Source: Jejudonia soesokkakensis (GTDB taxonomy: Bacteria > Bacteroidota > Bacteroidia > Flavobacteriales > Flavobacteriaceae). Taken from it: a DNA stretch of 64,000 nt. The notes under the pieces are model-generated. The model did not search any database and was not told where the DNA came from. It saw nothing but the letters and a program-made list of their open reading frames with translations. Positions 26,201 through 35,283 of this stretch are shown in pieces. The stretch is taken from contig NZ_JBHTBN010000004.1 in NCBI RefSeq assembly GCF_042664795.1, forward strand, positions 124,001-188,000. The letters run 5' to 3'. The stretch's first letter is position 1, and the number at the start of each line of letters is the position of its first letter. A program made the translations under genes and the position numbers.

Positions 26201-26727
26201 AAATAAACCCTAACAAAAGGGGCCCAGGGATTCGCATAAATACTTTCGTCTTCATCAAATAAGACATCATATCGAAGTCCAAAAGTAACAGGTCCTGTAG
26301 AATATCCTGCCCCAAGATAGAGGGCTGGATAAAAGTAACTGTCGTCTTCAACTGCAAATTGATCGTCGAAGTTTAAGGCAACGTAGTTTTCTTCAAATTC
26401 TGCAGACAATTGTATTTCAGGGATCACTGAATATAATGCCAATACACTTCCGCCTATAACTGTAGCATTATAGACATCTTTTTCAGAGGTATAAGTACCA
26501 CTCAATCCCACCCCTGCAGCAAACTGATTGTTAAATTGATAAATGGCACTGGGAGCAAGCGTTCCGCTAACAATTCTATTACCAAAACTAAAACCAATTC
26601 CGCCTCCAAAACGCACATTTTCCCAGAAATTAGAAGGCTCTCCTTGTGCTGAGGTAGTTTCAGAAAAAAAGAGTGCGAGGATAATAGGTAGAAGTACAGA
26701 TAATCTTTTAGCAGCGAGCAGTTTCAT
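26197..26727 (-). CDS. Small outer membrane beta-barrel protein
   Basis: 176 residues. Signal peptide to about residue 27 (SETTSAQ). The mature part is a run of amphipathic strands (FGGGIGFSFGNRI, QFAAGVGLSGTYT, YLGAGYSTGPVTFGLRYDVL) and ends WAPFVRVYF with a terminal Phe, the usual outer membrane insertion signature. Eight strands are likely. It is divergent from sucA, an arrangement repeated in flavobacteria, so homologues may carry an enzyme name by mistake. No sign of enzymatic activity. Function unknown. Confidence 0.8.
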   Translation of the reverse strand: MKLLAAKRLSVLLPIILALFFSETTSAQGEPSNFWENVRFGGGIGFSFGNRIVSGTLAPSAIYQFNNQFAAGVGLSGTYTSEKDVYNATVIGGSVLALYSVIPEIQLSAEFEENYVALNFDDQFAVEDDSYFYPALYLGAGYSTGPVTFGLRYDVLFDEDESIYANPWAPFVRVYF

Positions 26728-26796
26728 TAGGAAATATTTATGAGTTATACTCCTTAAATATATAAATTCGGTTCGGGGTAGTTATTAGATTTGTTG

Positions 26797-26804
26797 TATT
26801 TTTG
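26797..26804 (+). promoter_or_regulatory. Candidate -7 promoter box for sucA
   Basis: TATTTTTG fits TAnnTTTG, 38 bases before the sucA ATG. A TTCG rather than TTTG occurs near the -33 position. Confidence 0.45.
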
Positions 26805-26842
26805 TACTGTTTTTATAAAAAATAGACCTTTTTATTCCAAGT

Positions 26843-29599
26843 ATGGATAAATATTCATTTCTCAATGCGGTTCATCCCGCATACATCGCAGAACTTTACG
26901 ATAAGTATTTACAATTCCCAGATAGTGTAGAACCAAGTTGGCGTGCCTTTTTTCAAGGCTTTGACTTTGGGATAGAAAGCGGTTCTTTGGAGGGTCTAGG
27001 AATAGAAACCAGTGGAGATGAAGCTGTCATTTCTGAAAGTGTTTTAAAAGAGTTTCAGGTTATTAAATTGATTGATGGCTATCGTACACGAGGCCATTTA
27101 TTTACAAAAACAAATCCAGTTCGCGAACGCCGAAAGTATGTTCCAACATTGGATCTTGAGAATTTCGGACTTTCAGATAATGATCTTCAGACTACTTTTA
27201 AGGCGGGTGAAATTTTAGGAATTGGCCCTAAAACCTTAGAGCAAATACTAAAACACCTCAATAGTATTTACTGCGATAGTATTGGGATCGAGTATATGTA
27301 CATTCGGAAACCTGAAGAAATCCAATGGATCCAAGATAAACTGAATGTAAATGATAATCAACCAAACTTTTCCGAAGAAAAAAAGAAACAAATTCTTAAA
27401 AAGCTAAACGAAGCGGTTTCTTTCGAAAACTTTTTGCACACGAAATATGTAGGTCAGAAGCGATTTTCACTAGAAGGTGGCGAGAGCTTAATACCTGCGT
27501 TGGATTCACTAATTGAAGCTGCGGCAGAAAAAGGCGTAGCAGACTTTGTCATGGGAATGGCACACCGTGGTCGTTTGAGCACGCTTACCAATATTTTTGG
27601 AAAAAGTGCCAAAGACATTTTTAGTGAATTTGATGGGAAAGATTATGCACAGGACATTTTTGATGGAGATGTAAAATACCACCTTGGCTGGACCTCAAAA
27701 CGAACCACCGAAAGCGGAAAAGATATAAATTTAAATATTGCCCCTAATCCCTCTCACCTAGAAACGGTTGGGGCAGTGGTAGAAGGTATTGCGAGAGCGA
27801 AGCAGGACCGACATCATAAAGACAATATAAGCAAAGTATTGCCTATTGTGGTCCATGGAGACGCTGCAATTGCTGGGCAGGGAATCGTGTATGAAATCGT
27901 ACAAATGGCACAGCTTGATGGATATAAAACGGGTGGGACAATTCATATAGTCGTAAATAATCAGGTAGGATTTACAACCAATTATCTCGATGGTCGTTCA
28001 TCAACCTATTGTACAGATGTAGGGAAAGTAACACTTTCGCCTGTATTGCATGTTAATGCAGATGATGCAGAAGCGGTAGTGCATGCCATGTTATTTGCTT
28101 TAGATTTTAGAATGGAATTTGGACGCGACGTATTTATTGACCTATTAGGATACCGAAAGTACGGACATAATGAAGGGGATGAACCTCGTTTTACACAACC
28201 CAAATTATACAAGGCTATTGCAAAGCATAGCAATCCGCGTGATATTTATGCCGAAAAATTATTCAAGCAAGGCGTTATTGAGAAAGGACATACCGAGAAA
28301 CTTGAACAGGAATATAAAGATAAACTTGAAGAGAAGTTAGAAGATAGCCGTAAAGAAGATAAAACCGAAATCACTGCCATTATGAAAGATGAATGGGATG
28401 GTTTTGAGAATGCCGAAGAAGATACAATGATGAAAGCTGTCGACACGACAGTCGACCTAAAAGATTTAACGGAGATAGCGAAGGTAATTACACAGCTTCC
28501 AAAAGATAAAAAGTTTTTGCGTAAAATCTCAAAATTAATTGAGGCTCGTAAAACGATGTACTTTGATGACAATAAGTTAGATTGGGCAATGGGCGAATTG
28601 CTTGCCTATGGAACCTTATTAAAAGAAGGGTATGATGTACGTATGAGTGGACAGGATGTCGAGCGAGGCACCTTCTCACACCGTCATGCTGTGGTTAAAG
28701 TGGAAGAAAGTGAAGAAGAAATTGTTTTGCTCAATGATTTAAAAGGGGAGCAAGGGAACTTCTATATTTATAACTCTTTACTTTCAGAATATGGTGTCGT
28801 TGGTTTTGACTATGGATATGCGATGGCAAGCCCTAAAACCTTAACGATCTGGGAAGCCCAGTTTGGAGATTTCAGCAATGGAGCTCAGATCATGATCGAC
28901 CAATATATTTCTGCTGGGGAAGACAAGTGGAAAACTCAAAACGGACTGGTCATGTTGTTGCCTCATGGCTATGAAGGTCAAGGTGCAGAGCACTCGAGTG
29001 CACGAATGGAGCGCTACCTTCAGTTATGTGCAAAAGACAATATGTTTATAGCAGACTGTACTACGCCTGCGAATATGTACCATTTGTTGCGTAGACAAAT
29101 GAAAGTAAACTACAGAAAACCTCTTATTGTTTTTACGCCTAAGAGTTTATTAAGACACCCTAAAGTACTTTCGACCAAAGAAGAATTTGCGAACGGAAGT
29201 TTCCAGATGTTGATTGATGATCCGGAGGCAAAAGCAGCTAAAGTGAAGACAGTTGTTTTTTTAAGCGGAAAGTTCTACTATGATTTGCTAGAAAAGAAAG
29301 AAGAAGACAAACGAGACGATGTAGCATTGGTGCGAATCGAACAGTTATTTCCGCTTCCAACCGAAGCAATTGAACAAGTACTTAAAAAGTATAAAAACGC
29401 AGATGATATTGTCTGGGCGCAAGAAGAGCCTCAAAATATGGGAGCCTATTCGCATATGTTAATGCATTACGAACCTTCACGAAGCTGGAGAGTTTGCAGT
29501 CGCAGAATGTATGCAGCACCTGCAGCTGGAAGTAGCGTTCGTAGTAAAGCAAGACACTTAAAAGTAATTGAAAGTGTGTTTGACAAGAGTATCAACTAA
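26843..29599 (+). CDS. sucA: 2-oxoglutarate dehydrogenase E1 component
   Basis: 918 residues, typical length. ThDP-dependent decarboxylase of the TCA cycle that hands a succinyl group to the lipoyl arm of E2. The N-terminal E2-binding helix is FLNAVHPAYIAELYDKYLQF. The core shows MAHRGRLSTLTNIFGK, HLGWTSKR, NPSHLETVGAVVEG and VHGDAAIAGQGIVYE, then NNQVGFTTN (ThDP/Mg site). The C-terminal half contains GQDVERGTFSHRHAV, LPHGYEGQGAEHSSAR and VWAQEEPQNMGAY. It is followed after 63 bases by sucB. The E3 gene is not in the window. Confidence 0.97.
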   Translation: MDKYSFLNAVHPAYIAELYDKYLQFPDSVEPSWRAFFQGFDFGIESGSLEGLGIETSGDEAVISESVLKEFQVIKLIDGYRTRGHLFTKTNPVRERRKYVPTLDLENFGLSDNDLQTTFKAGEILGIGPKTLEQILKHLNSIYCDSIGIEYMYIRKPEEIQWIQDKLNVNDNQPNFSEEKKKQILKKLNEAVSFENFLHTKYVGQKRFSLEGGESLIPALDSLIEAAAEKGVADFVMGMAHRGRLSTLTNIFGKSAKDIFSEFDGKDYAQDIFDGDVKYHLGWTSKRTTESGKDINLNIAPNPSHLETVGAVVEGIARAKQDRHHKDNISKVLPIVVHGDAAIAGQGIVYEIVQMAQLDGYKTGGTIHIVVNNQVGFTTNYLDGRSSTYCTDVGKVTLSPVLHVNADDAEAVVHAMLFALDFRMEFGRDVFIDLLGYRKYGHNEGDEPRFTQPKLYKAIAKHSNPRDIYAEKLFKQGVIEKGHTEKLEQEYKDKLEEKLEDSRKEDKTEITAIMKDEWDGFENAEEDTMMKAVDTTVDLKDLTEIAKVITQLPKDKKFLRKISKLIEARKTMYFDDNKLDWAMGELLAYGTLLKEGYDVRMSGQDVERGTFSHRHAVVKVEESEEEIVLLNDLKGEQGNFYIYNSLLSEYGVVGFDYGYAMASPKTLTIWEAQFGDFSNGAQIMIDQYISAGEDKWKTQNGLVMLLPHGYEGQGAEHSSARMERYLQLCAKDNMFIADCTTPANMYHLLRRQMKVNYRKPLIVFTPKSLLRHPKVLSTKEEFANGSFQMLIDDPEAKAAKVKTVVFLSGKFYYDLLEKKEEDKRDDVALVRIEQLFPLPTEAIEQVLKKYKNADDIVWAQEEPQNMGAYSHMLMHYEPSRSWRVCSRRMYAAPAAGSSVRSKARHLKVIESVFDKSIN

Positions 29600-29633
29600 A
29601 ATGCTCTTTTTAAAACAATAGATAATAAGAATA

Positions 29634-29646
29634 CGGGCAGTGCCCG
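29634..29646 (+). other. Hairpin in the sucA-sucB intercistronic gap
   Basis: CGGGC (29634-29638) and GCCCG (29642-29646) pair around a 3-base loop. No T-run follows, so it is not a terminator. It could tune mRNA stability or reduce sucB coupling. Confidence 0.35.
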
Positions 29647-29662
29647 AATAAATAATAATACT

Positions 29663-30970
29663 ATGGCATTAGAAATGAAAGTCCCATCACCGGGAGAGTC
29701 GATCACCGAAGTAGAAATTGCACAATGGCTTGTGGAAGATGGCGATTGGGTTGAAAAAGACCAGGCAATTGCAGAAGTAGATAGCGATAAAGCTACCTTA
29801 GAGCTTCCTGCAGAAGCAAGTGGTATCATTACGTTAAAAGCTGAAGAAGGAGATGCGGTAGCCGTTGGTGAAGTTGTTTGTTTAATTGATACCGATGCTG
29901 AAAAGCCAGGTGGAGGAGATGATTCTACCGAAACTTACGATAAGCCAGGAGATGAAAAAGGACAAGGAAATGCAGGTCCAGATTTAGACAAAGCAGATGC
30001 AGAAGCTAAAGATACAGGCAAAAAAGCCGAAGCTAAAACTGAAACTCCTTCAAAACCTTCAACTCAAAGTCAGGCACAGGATAAAAAATCCTATGCTACA
30101 GGTTCTCCATCACCCGCTGCAAAGAAAATTCTTTCAGAAAAAGGCATGGATGCAAAAGATGTACAAGGGTCTGGGCGTGATGGCCGAATTACGAAAGAAG
30201 ATGCCTCAAATGCCAAACCTTCTATGGGATCACCAGGAACTGGAGCAAGAGGTGAAAAGCGTACCAAATTATCAATGTTGCGACGCAAGGTGGCAGAACG
30301 TTTGGTAGAAGCCAAAAATACAACCGCAATGTTGACCACATTTAACGAAGTGGATATGTCGGCAATTTTCGAATTACGCAATGAGTATAAAGAAACGTTT
30401 AAAGAAAAGCACGGTGTGAGTTTAGGATTTATGTCATTCTTTACTTTGGCTATTGTGAGAGCGCTCGATTTATTTCCTTCGGTAAACAGTATGATCGATG
30501 GTAAAGAAATGATCACGTTTGATTATAAAGATATTTCTATTGCCGTTTCGGGACCTAAAGGATTAATGGTGCCAGTTATTAGAAATGCTGAAAATCTTAC
30601 GTTTAGAGGAGTAGAATCTGAAGTTAAGCGACTTGCATTAAGAGCAAGGGATGGTAAAATTACCGTAGATGAAATGACCGGAGGAACGTTCACTATTTCT
30701 AATGGTGGGGTCTTTGGAAGTATGTTATCAACTCCAATTATTAATCCGCCACAATCAGGAATTTTGGGAATGCATAATATTGTAGAACGTCCTATTGCAA
30801 AAGATGGGGGTGTAACAATTGCGCCTATTATGTATGTAGCCTTAAGCTATGATCACAGAATTATTGACGGGCGTGAGTCTGTAGGTTTTCTTGTAGCTGT
30901 TAAAGAAGCTCTTGAAAATCCAACAGAGCTACTAATGGATAATGATATTAAAAAGGCGTTAGAGCTGTAA
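29663..30970 (+). CDS. sucB: 2-oxoglutarate dehydrogenase E2 (dihydrolipoyl succinyltransferase)
   Basis: 435 residues. The lipoyl domain (1-77) has EVDSDKATLELP with the lipoylated Lys43. A long Asp/Gly/Ala/Lys linker follows, with a peripheral-subunit binding domain around residues 148-185 (SPAAKKILSEKGMDAKDVQG, SGRDGRITKED). The catalytic domain carries LSYDHRIIDGRE with catalytic His398 and Asp402. The protein transfers succinyl to CoA in the 2-oxoglutarate dehydrogenase complex. It forms an operon with sucA and ends with a strong terminator. Confidence 0.96.
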   Translation: MALEMKVPSPGESITEVEIAQWLVEDGDWVEKDQAIAEVDSDKATLELPAEASGIITLKAEEGDAVAVGEVVCLIDTDAEKPGGGDDSTETYDKPGDEKGQGNAGPDLDKADAEAKDTGKKAEAKTETPSKPSTQSQAQDKKSYATGSPSPAAKKILSEKGMDAKDVQGSGRDGRITKEDASNAKPSMGSPGTGARGEKRTKLSMLRRKVAERLVEAKNTTAMLTTFNEVDMSAIFELRNEYKETFKEKHGVSLGFMSFFTLAIVRALDLFPSVNSMIDGKEMITFDYKDISIAVSGPKGLMVPVIRNAENLTFRGVESEVKRLALRARDGKITVDEMTGGTFTISNGGVFGSMLSTPIINPPQSGILGMHNIVERPIAKDGGVTIAPIMYVALSYDHRIIDGRESVGFLVAVKEALENPTELLMDNDIKKALEL

Positions 30971-30987
30971 ACATCAATCTTAAAAGT

Positions 30988-31018
30988 AAAAAATCCCGCA
31001 CTAAGCGGGATTTTTTTG
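30988..31018. terminator. Terminator after sucB
   Basis: AAATCCCGC (30991-30999) pairs with GCGGGATTT (31005-31013) over a 5-base loop; T-run to 31017 on the right and A-run on the left. It can serve sucB and the convergent small gene ending at 31048. Confidence 0.9.
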
Positions 31019-31047
31019 GTTAATTAGTCTTAACTACGTTCTCTTGG

Positions 31048-31185
31048 CTACGAATAAGAAACAAAATAATTTATAATGTTTAAAATTATGATGCATAGTA
31101 CAGCAATTACCAGAAGAATTAATATTAACTTCTTTGTATTTAATACTGTATTTTTCTGGTCGTTGCTCAAAGGTGTTTCTGTCAT
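31048..31185 (-). CDS. 45-residue single-helix membrane protein, unrecognised
   Basis: Read by hand on the minus strand: ATG at 31185, stop TAG at 31048, 45 residues. A polar N-terminus (METPLS-like, MTETPLSNDQKNTVLN) is followed by two lysines and an uninterrupted hydrophobic helix (about 20-38, LILILLVIAVLCIIIL), then NYFVSYS. The positive-inside rule predicts N-terminus in the cytoplasm. It fills an otherwise gene-free gap of 331 bases, converges on the sucB terminator, and lies 116 bases after the response regulator on the same strand. Codon use looks coding. No family recognised; it could be a small accessory of the two-component system or an independent stress peptide. Confidence 0.5.
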   Translation of the reverse strand: MTETPLSNDQKNTVLNTKKLILILLVIAVLCIIILNIINYFVSYS

Positions 31186-31301
31186 CTTTGTGTATGGTAA
31201 CAATTAGTAGTTAAATCCTCACCATGTAAAGATGCAGCGAATATGATAGAAATCAAATACGTAGAAATACGTATTTTTTAAAAGAGAAATGTTAAAATTT
31301 A

Positions 31302-31934
31302 CTACAAGAGATGCTCGTGATTTTCTTTTGCCCAACTAAGCAAACTATTAGTTTTAGGCTCCAGTTGTAGTTTTATAATAATATTGCTTCTGTGTTTTTC
31401 GACGGTTCGATACGATATAAAAAGGAGAGAAGCAATCTCTTTGTTGGTCTTATCCTGTGCAATTAATTTCAATATTTTCTTTTCTGAAGGTGTTAATACC
31501 TCCAAAGCTTTATTATCTCCGTTGGTCTTTAAGATAGAATTTTTAATCTTTTTGCTGAAGAAAGGTTTTCCTTTTGAAACTTTTTTAATACAGTTTTCTA
31601 TTTCTTCCAATGCAAATTCTTTTAGGATATATCCAAAGATATTAAGGTTTTGAGCCTGTTCATACAACTCTTTTTCCTTATGAAGCGTGATCAATACAAT
31701 TTTTGTAGAAAGGTTATTGTACTTGCATTTTTTAGCAATTTCAAGACCCGATAAGAAAGGCATTTGTATATCCAGGATGGCTATCTCAGGTTCTTCTTTT
31801 GCAATTAAATTATAAGCCTCTCTCCCGTTGATAGCACTTCCAATGATATTATAATTTCGTTCTACTAAAAAGTCATTAAGCCCTTTTAAAAGTAACGGGT
31901 GATCATCTGCTATGATAATAGATTGCTTTGTCAT
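31302..31934 (-). CDS. NarL/LuxR-type response regulator
   Basis: 210 residues. Receiver domain (1-120) with the acidic pair DD at 10-11, phosphoacceptor Asp55 (AILDIQMP) and Lys in the LKE loop. The C-terminal HTH of the LuxR type is about 143-205 (LTPSEKKILKLIAQDKTNKEI, then YRTVEKHRSNI). It overlaps the kinase gene by 4 bases (ATGA), so the two are one operon and surely partners. Target genes unknown; the kinase with TPRs resembles those that sense cell-envelope or nutritional state in Bacteroidota. Confidence 0.95.
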   Translation of the reverse strand: MTKQSIIIADDHPLLLKGLNDFLVERNYNIIGSAINGREAYNLIAKEEPEIAILDIQMPFLSGLEIAKKCKYNNLSTKIVLITLHKEKELYEQAQNLNIFGYILKEFALEEIENCIKKVSKGKPFFSKKIKNSILKTNGDNKALEVLTPSEKKILKLIAQDKTNKEIASLLFISYRTVEKHRSNIIIKLQLEPKTNSLLSWAKENHEHLL

Positions 31935-33937
31935 TGTAGCGGAAATTGAAATTCAATAGAAGTACCAGTATCTATTTTAGATTGAACTTTCATTTGTCCG
32001 TTTAAAACTTTGGTTCTTTCAAGAAGTGTTTTTAGACCTAGTGACTTTGCGTCCTGAAATTTCTGTGTAAAATCAAATCCCCTTCCGTTATCCTTTACTA
32101 AAATAATCACTTCATCTGCTAGTTTCTTGACCGAAACACGACTCGCTTCGGCATGAGCATGCTTAATAATATTATTAAGACTTTCTTGAACAATACGATA
32201 GATGTTTACCTCTTGCTCTGGTGTAAAGAGATTGTCAATATTCTCAATTTCTGAAGAAATAAAAACCGTTGTGTTTTCATCAATCTGGTTAAGTGTGTGT
32301 TCAATAGCACGGGTAATTCCCATCTCCTGCAATTGAAAAGGATGTAGGTCTCTCGATATTGTTCGCACTTCCTCTATGGCATGATCTACCATTTTTTTTG
32401 TAGCTGGATCTCCTTGTTGTATGATCTTATTTTTAATAAGTAATAAGCTCTGTCCCAAACCATCATGAAGATCTTTTGAAATACGTTTACGTTCCTCTTC
32501 TTGAGAGATCAATAATTTCTGACTAAATTTCTCCTGAAGAAGCTTGTTGTTTTTTAAATTACGTTGGTTGCGATATAATAGAATAAGACCAAAACTTAAC
32601 AAGGCTACAAGACTTACCGTATAGGCTAACTTTTTAAATGAAGATGAATCTTTTTCGAGTAACGCAATATTAGAATTGGTTGCCGCCAACTCTTTCTCTT
32701 TTTTTTCGGTTTCATACAATGTCTGATAATACGCTAGAGAGTTTGCTGTGTTTGCATTATAAAGAGAATCTTTAATGGCAGTATATTGTTCCTGATTTTG
32801 CAATCCTAACTTATAATTACCCATCTTCCGGTAAATCTTTGAAAGCAGTAAATGGGAGAACATAATCTCTTCATCAAAATCTAAAGCATTTGCATTTTCA
32901 AGTTTCAATTGTGCATAGGATAATGCTTGTTTAAATTTCCCTGTTTCTAAAAAATAGGTAGACTTAGCGGTATAATAATTTGATTCGGCATAAGAATTGC
33001 CTTTTAAATCCTCAAACAACATGTCGATGATATCATTGTATTTTTGAGCTTCAGCAAGGTTGTTGTTTTCACTATAATATTCAGATAGTGCACTATACAC
33101 CATCATCTGATAGGCTTTATTGTCTCTCGCAAATGGCAAATATTCTTCAGCTTTCAACAATTCTTCTAACTGTTTTTGGTACAGTCCCTGACGTTTGTAA
33201 TCATACGCCTGATTGTAATGCTCTAATACCAGTTCAGCTTTTTTATCATATTTAATGATTTGGTCAATTAGATCCTCCCGTTCCTCTTTTGCTTTTTCAT
33301 AAAAGCCATTCATACTAAACATGGTTACAATGCCTTGTTTAGCATACAGCATATATTCGTAATCTTTTAGATTTTCAAAATAGGTATATGCTTTTTCATA
33401 GTTCTCACCAGCAGGAACAAATTTCCCCATGTTAGAATATATTCTTCCACTAAATAAATAGGCATCTGCTACATAAACAGAATCTTTTGCAGAGAAGTTT
33501 TCAATCGCTGTGTTAAAATCTTCTATAGCTTCTGCCGGATCTACCCTTTCGTTAGCGCGTCCTCTTTTTAAATAAAGTCCTCCTCTTAAAAACGAATCAT
33601 TAATTTTATATTTATGCGCAAGGACACCGTCAATAACACGAATTGCGAGTTTAGGGTCGTTTTTAGAAAAGGTTAAAATGGACTGAAGGTTCATCGCCTT
33701 TTTTGCAGCCTGATTAATACTGTCAATTTCTTTTGCAATATCAATGAACTCAAAACTCTTGGCGATAAAAATACTATCATTTTTTCTGAATGATTTTCGC
33801 AATACAGAATCGATCGCAGTAAGTTTTTCGGCAGGGGTTTTAGCTTTTTCAGCAAGGTCGAGATAATAATCTAGGTCTTGCCCTAAGAGAGAAAAGGGGA
33901 TGCAAAAAATAAATAAATAAAACAGGTACTGTTTCAA
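31931..33937 (-). CDS. TPR-containing sensor histidine kinase (HisKA_3 type)
   Basis: 668 residues. Signal peptide (to about 19, FSLLGQ), periplasmic TPR array (about 25-390, e.g. AEAIEDFNTAIENFSAKD and KFKQALSYAQLKLENA), one membrane helix (about 432-452), then the HisKA_3 dimerisation helix ERKRISKDLHDGLGQSLL with His491. The HATPase shows DNGRGFDF and LGLKTLLERTKVLNG. No upstream in-frame ATG exists before a stop, and the signal peptide begins right at 33937, so the start codon is TTG. Its partner regulator overlaps by 4 bases. Confidence 0.92.
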   Translation of the reverse strand: MKQYLFYLFIFCIPFSLLGQDLDYYLDLAEKAKTPAEKLTAIDSVLRKSFRKNDSIFIAKSFEFIDIAKEIDSINQAAKKAMNLQSILTFSKNDPKLAIRVIDGVLAHKYKINDSFLRGGLYLKRGRANERVDPAEAIEDFNTAIENFSAKDSVYVADAYLFSGRIYSNMGKFVPAGENYEKAYTYFENLKDYEYMLYAKQGIVTMFSMNGFYEKAKEEREDLIDQIIKYDKKAELVLEHYNQAYDYKRQGLYQKQLEELLKAEEYLPFARDNKAYQMMVYSALSEYYSENNNLAEAQKYNDIIDMLFEDLKGNSYAESNYYTAKSTYFLETGKFKQALSYAQLKLENANALDFDEEIMFSHLLLSKIYRKMGNYKLGLQNQEQYTAIKDSLYNANTANSLAYYQTLYETEKKEKELAATNSNIALLEKDSSSFKKLAYTVSLVALLSFGLILLYRNQRNLKNNKLLQEKFSQKLLISQEEERKRISKDLHDGLGQSLLLIKNKIIQQGDPATKKMVDHAIEEVRTISRDLHPFQLQEMGITRAIEHTLNQIDENTTVFISSEIENIDNLFTPEQEVNIYRIVQESLNNIIKHAHAEASRVSVKKLADEVIILVKDNGRGFDFTQKFQDAKSLGLKTLLERTKVLNGQMKVQSKIDTGTSIEFQFPLQ

Positions 33938-34011
33938 CAGTTTGCGATTTAAGGTTTGATTAGGGTGTACTTAAAATTAATGATTTTTTTCTTACAATAG
34001 GGGCAAAACAG

Positions 34012-34449
34012 CTATAAAATATAACAGACATTGCGTCCATAGTCAATTACAGCTCTTCCCTTTTTAAGCAAATCGGCCCCTAAAATTCCATGTACGGGTT
34101 CTTCATCGGCTTGTCTTAAAGCTTCATTGACATGAGAAAGATCAAAAAGAACAAATGTTATGTTTTTTCGCTTCCATTTTGCAATACCAATGTTGTTTTT
34201 ACGAGCTATCTCTGTCGTCATGTTAATGGCTCCTGCACCAGCAGCTTTAGTTTCACTTTCTTCATTAAATAATTTAAAATAAGCAATATGCTCCATGCCA
34301 ATACAGCTTGTAGAAGCTCCAGTGTCTAAAATAAACGCCCCTTTTTTACCATTAATTTTCGCAATAAGTTTATAATGCCCAGTGGCCAATTTTTTTAAAG
34401 GAATTCTATAAAACCCTTTTTCTTCCAGCAATGTACGTAGTTGTTTCAT
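34012..34449 (-). CDS. Retropepsin-like aspartic protease
   Basis: 145 residues, about one lobe of a pepsin, as in retroviral-type proteases. Catalytic motif ILDTGASTSCIG with Asp42. The second hallmark is HGILGADLLKKGRAVIDY, where the LGADLL helix packs under the active site. Such enzymes work as homodimers. No signal peptide or membrane segment, so it is predicted cytoplasmic; substrate unknown. It is divergent from tatD with only 42 bases between starts. An alternative would be an inactive scaffold, but the D-T-G-A-S is intact. Confidence 0.85.
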   Translation of the reverse strand: MKQLRTLLEEKGFYRIPLKKLATGHYKLIAKINGKKGAFILDTGASTSCIGMEHIAYFKLFNEESETKAAGAGAINMTTEIARKNNIGIAKWKRKNITFVLFDLSHVNEALRQADEEPVHGILGADLLKKGRAVIDYGRNVCYIL

Positions 34450-34452
34450 CTT

Positions 34453-34486
34453 TTTGTAAAGATAGACAACAAAATAGATACCTTTG
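34453..34486 (+). promoter_or_regulatory. Candidate promoter of the tatD-asparaginase pair
   Basis: TTTG (34453-34456), 22 bases, then TACCTTTG (34479-34486), an exact TAnnTTTG. The -7 box ends 5 bases before the ATG, so the transcript would have almost no leader. Confidence 0.6.
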
Positions 34487-34491
34487 TCTTC

Positions 34492-35256
34492 ATGTTAACA
34501 GATACTCACACCCATTTATACAGTGACGCTTTTGCCAAAGACAGAGATGCTATTATGCAACGGGCAATGGAACTAAATATTACACGTTTTTTTATTCCTG
34601 CTATCGATAGTGAAACTACAGAAGCTATGTATGATTTAGAACGTGCATATCCTAAAAGTGTTTTTTTAATGATGGGTTTGCACCCTACTTCAGTAAAATC
34701 GAATTATAAGGAAGAACTTTTACATGTAGAAGCGCAACTAAAAAAAAGGTCTTTTTATGCAATAGGTGAAATAGGGATTGACCTTTATTGGGATCAGTCT
34801 ACACTTGAAATACAAAAAGAGGCATTTCGATCTCAAATTCGACTGGCAAAAAAATACAAATTGCCTATCGTGATTCATTGTAGAGAAGCATTTGATGAAA
34901 TTTTTGAAGTTTTGGAAACTGAAAAAGGTGAGGATCTCTTCGGAATATTTCATTGTTTTACAGGAACCTTTGAACAAGCCCAGCGGGCAATTTCTTTTAA
35001 TATGAAACTGGGAATTGGCGGGGTAGTTACGTTTAAAAATGGAAAGATTGATCAGTTCCTTCATCAAATAGACTTAAAACACATTGTGCTGGAAACAGAT
35101 TCTCCTTATCTTTCGCCTGTTCCGTTTCGCGGTAAGCGCAATGAGAGTAGTTACCTTTCGCTAGTCTGTAAAAAAGTGGCTCAGGTGTATAAAGTTTCCG
35201 AAGAAGAAATTGCAAAAAGAACCACGCAAAACTCAAAAGAAGTGTTTGGCGTTTAA
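34492..35256 (+). CDS. TatD family metal-dependent hydrolase
   Basis: 254 residues from the ATG at 34492. TIM-barrel metalloenzyme. Metal ligands are visible: TDTHTHLYSDAF (H-x-H), the Glu of AIGEIGIDLYWD, VIHCREAF, FHCFTGTFEQA and LETDSPYLSPVPFRG. TatD proteins act as 3'-5' exonucleases or D-aminoacyl-tRNA deacylases. The frame is open upstream to 34441 but that part overlaps the divergent protease gene and lacks homology. The asparaginase gene follows after 27 bases. Confidence 0.94.
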   Translation: MLTDTHTHLYSDAFAKDRDAIMQRAMELNITRFFIPAIDSETTEAMYDLERAYPKSVFLMMGLHPTSVKSNYKEELLHVEAQLKKRSFYAIGEIGIDLYWDQSTLEIQKEAFRSQIRLAKKYKLPIVIHCREAFDEIFEVLETEKGEDLFGIFHCFTGTFEQAQRAISFNMKLGIGGVVTFKNGKIDQFLHQIDLKHIVLETDSPYLSPVPFRGKRNESSYLSLVCKKVAQVYKVSEEEIAKRTTQNSKEVFGV

Positions 35257-35283
35257 ATAAACCGATTTTCAGAAAAAATTAGA

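Noticed and set aside
26197..26727. Enzyme role (alpha-ketoglutarate related) for the small barrel protein next to sucA
   Set aside because: The protein is a signal-peptide beta-barrel with no cofactor motif; proximity to sucA is the only link.
28006..28679. Several minus-strand frames inside sucA
   Set aside because: Ser/Cys-rich antisense frames without start context; sucA coding is unambiguous there.
29997..30308. 103-residue basic frame inside sucB
   Set aside because: Shadow of the Lys/Ala/Pro-rich linker in another frame, not a gene.
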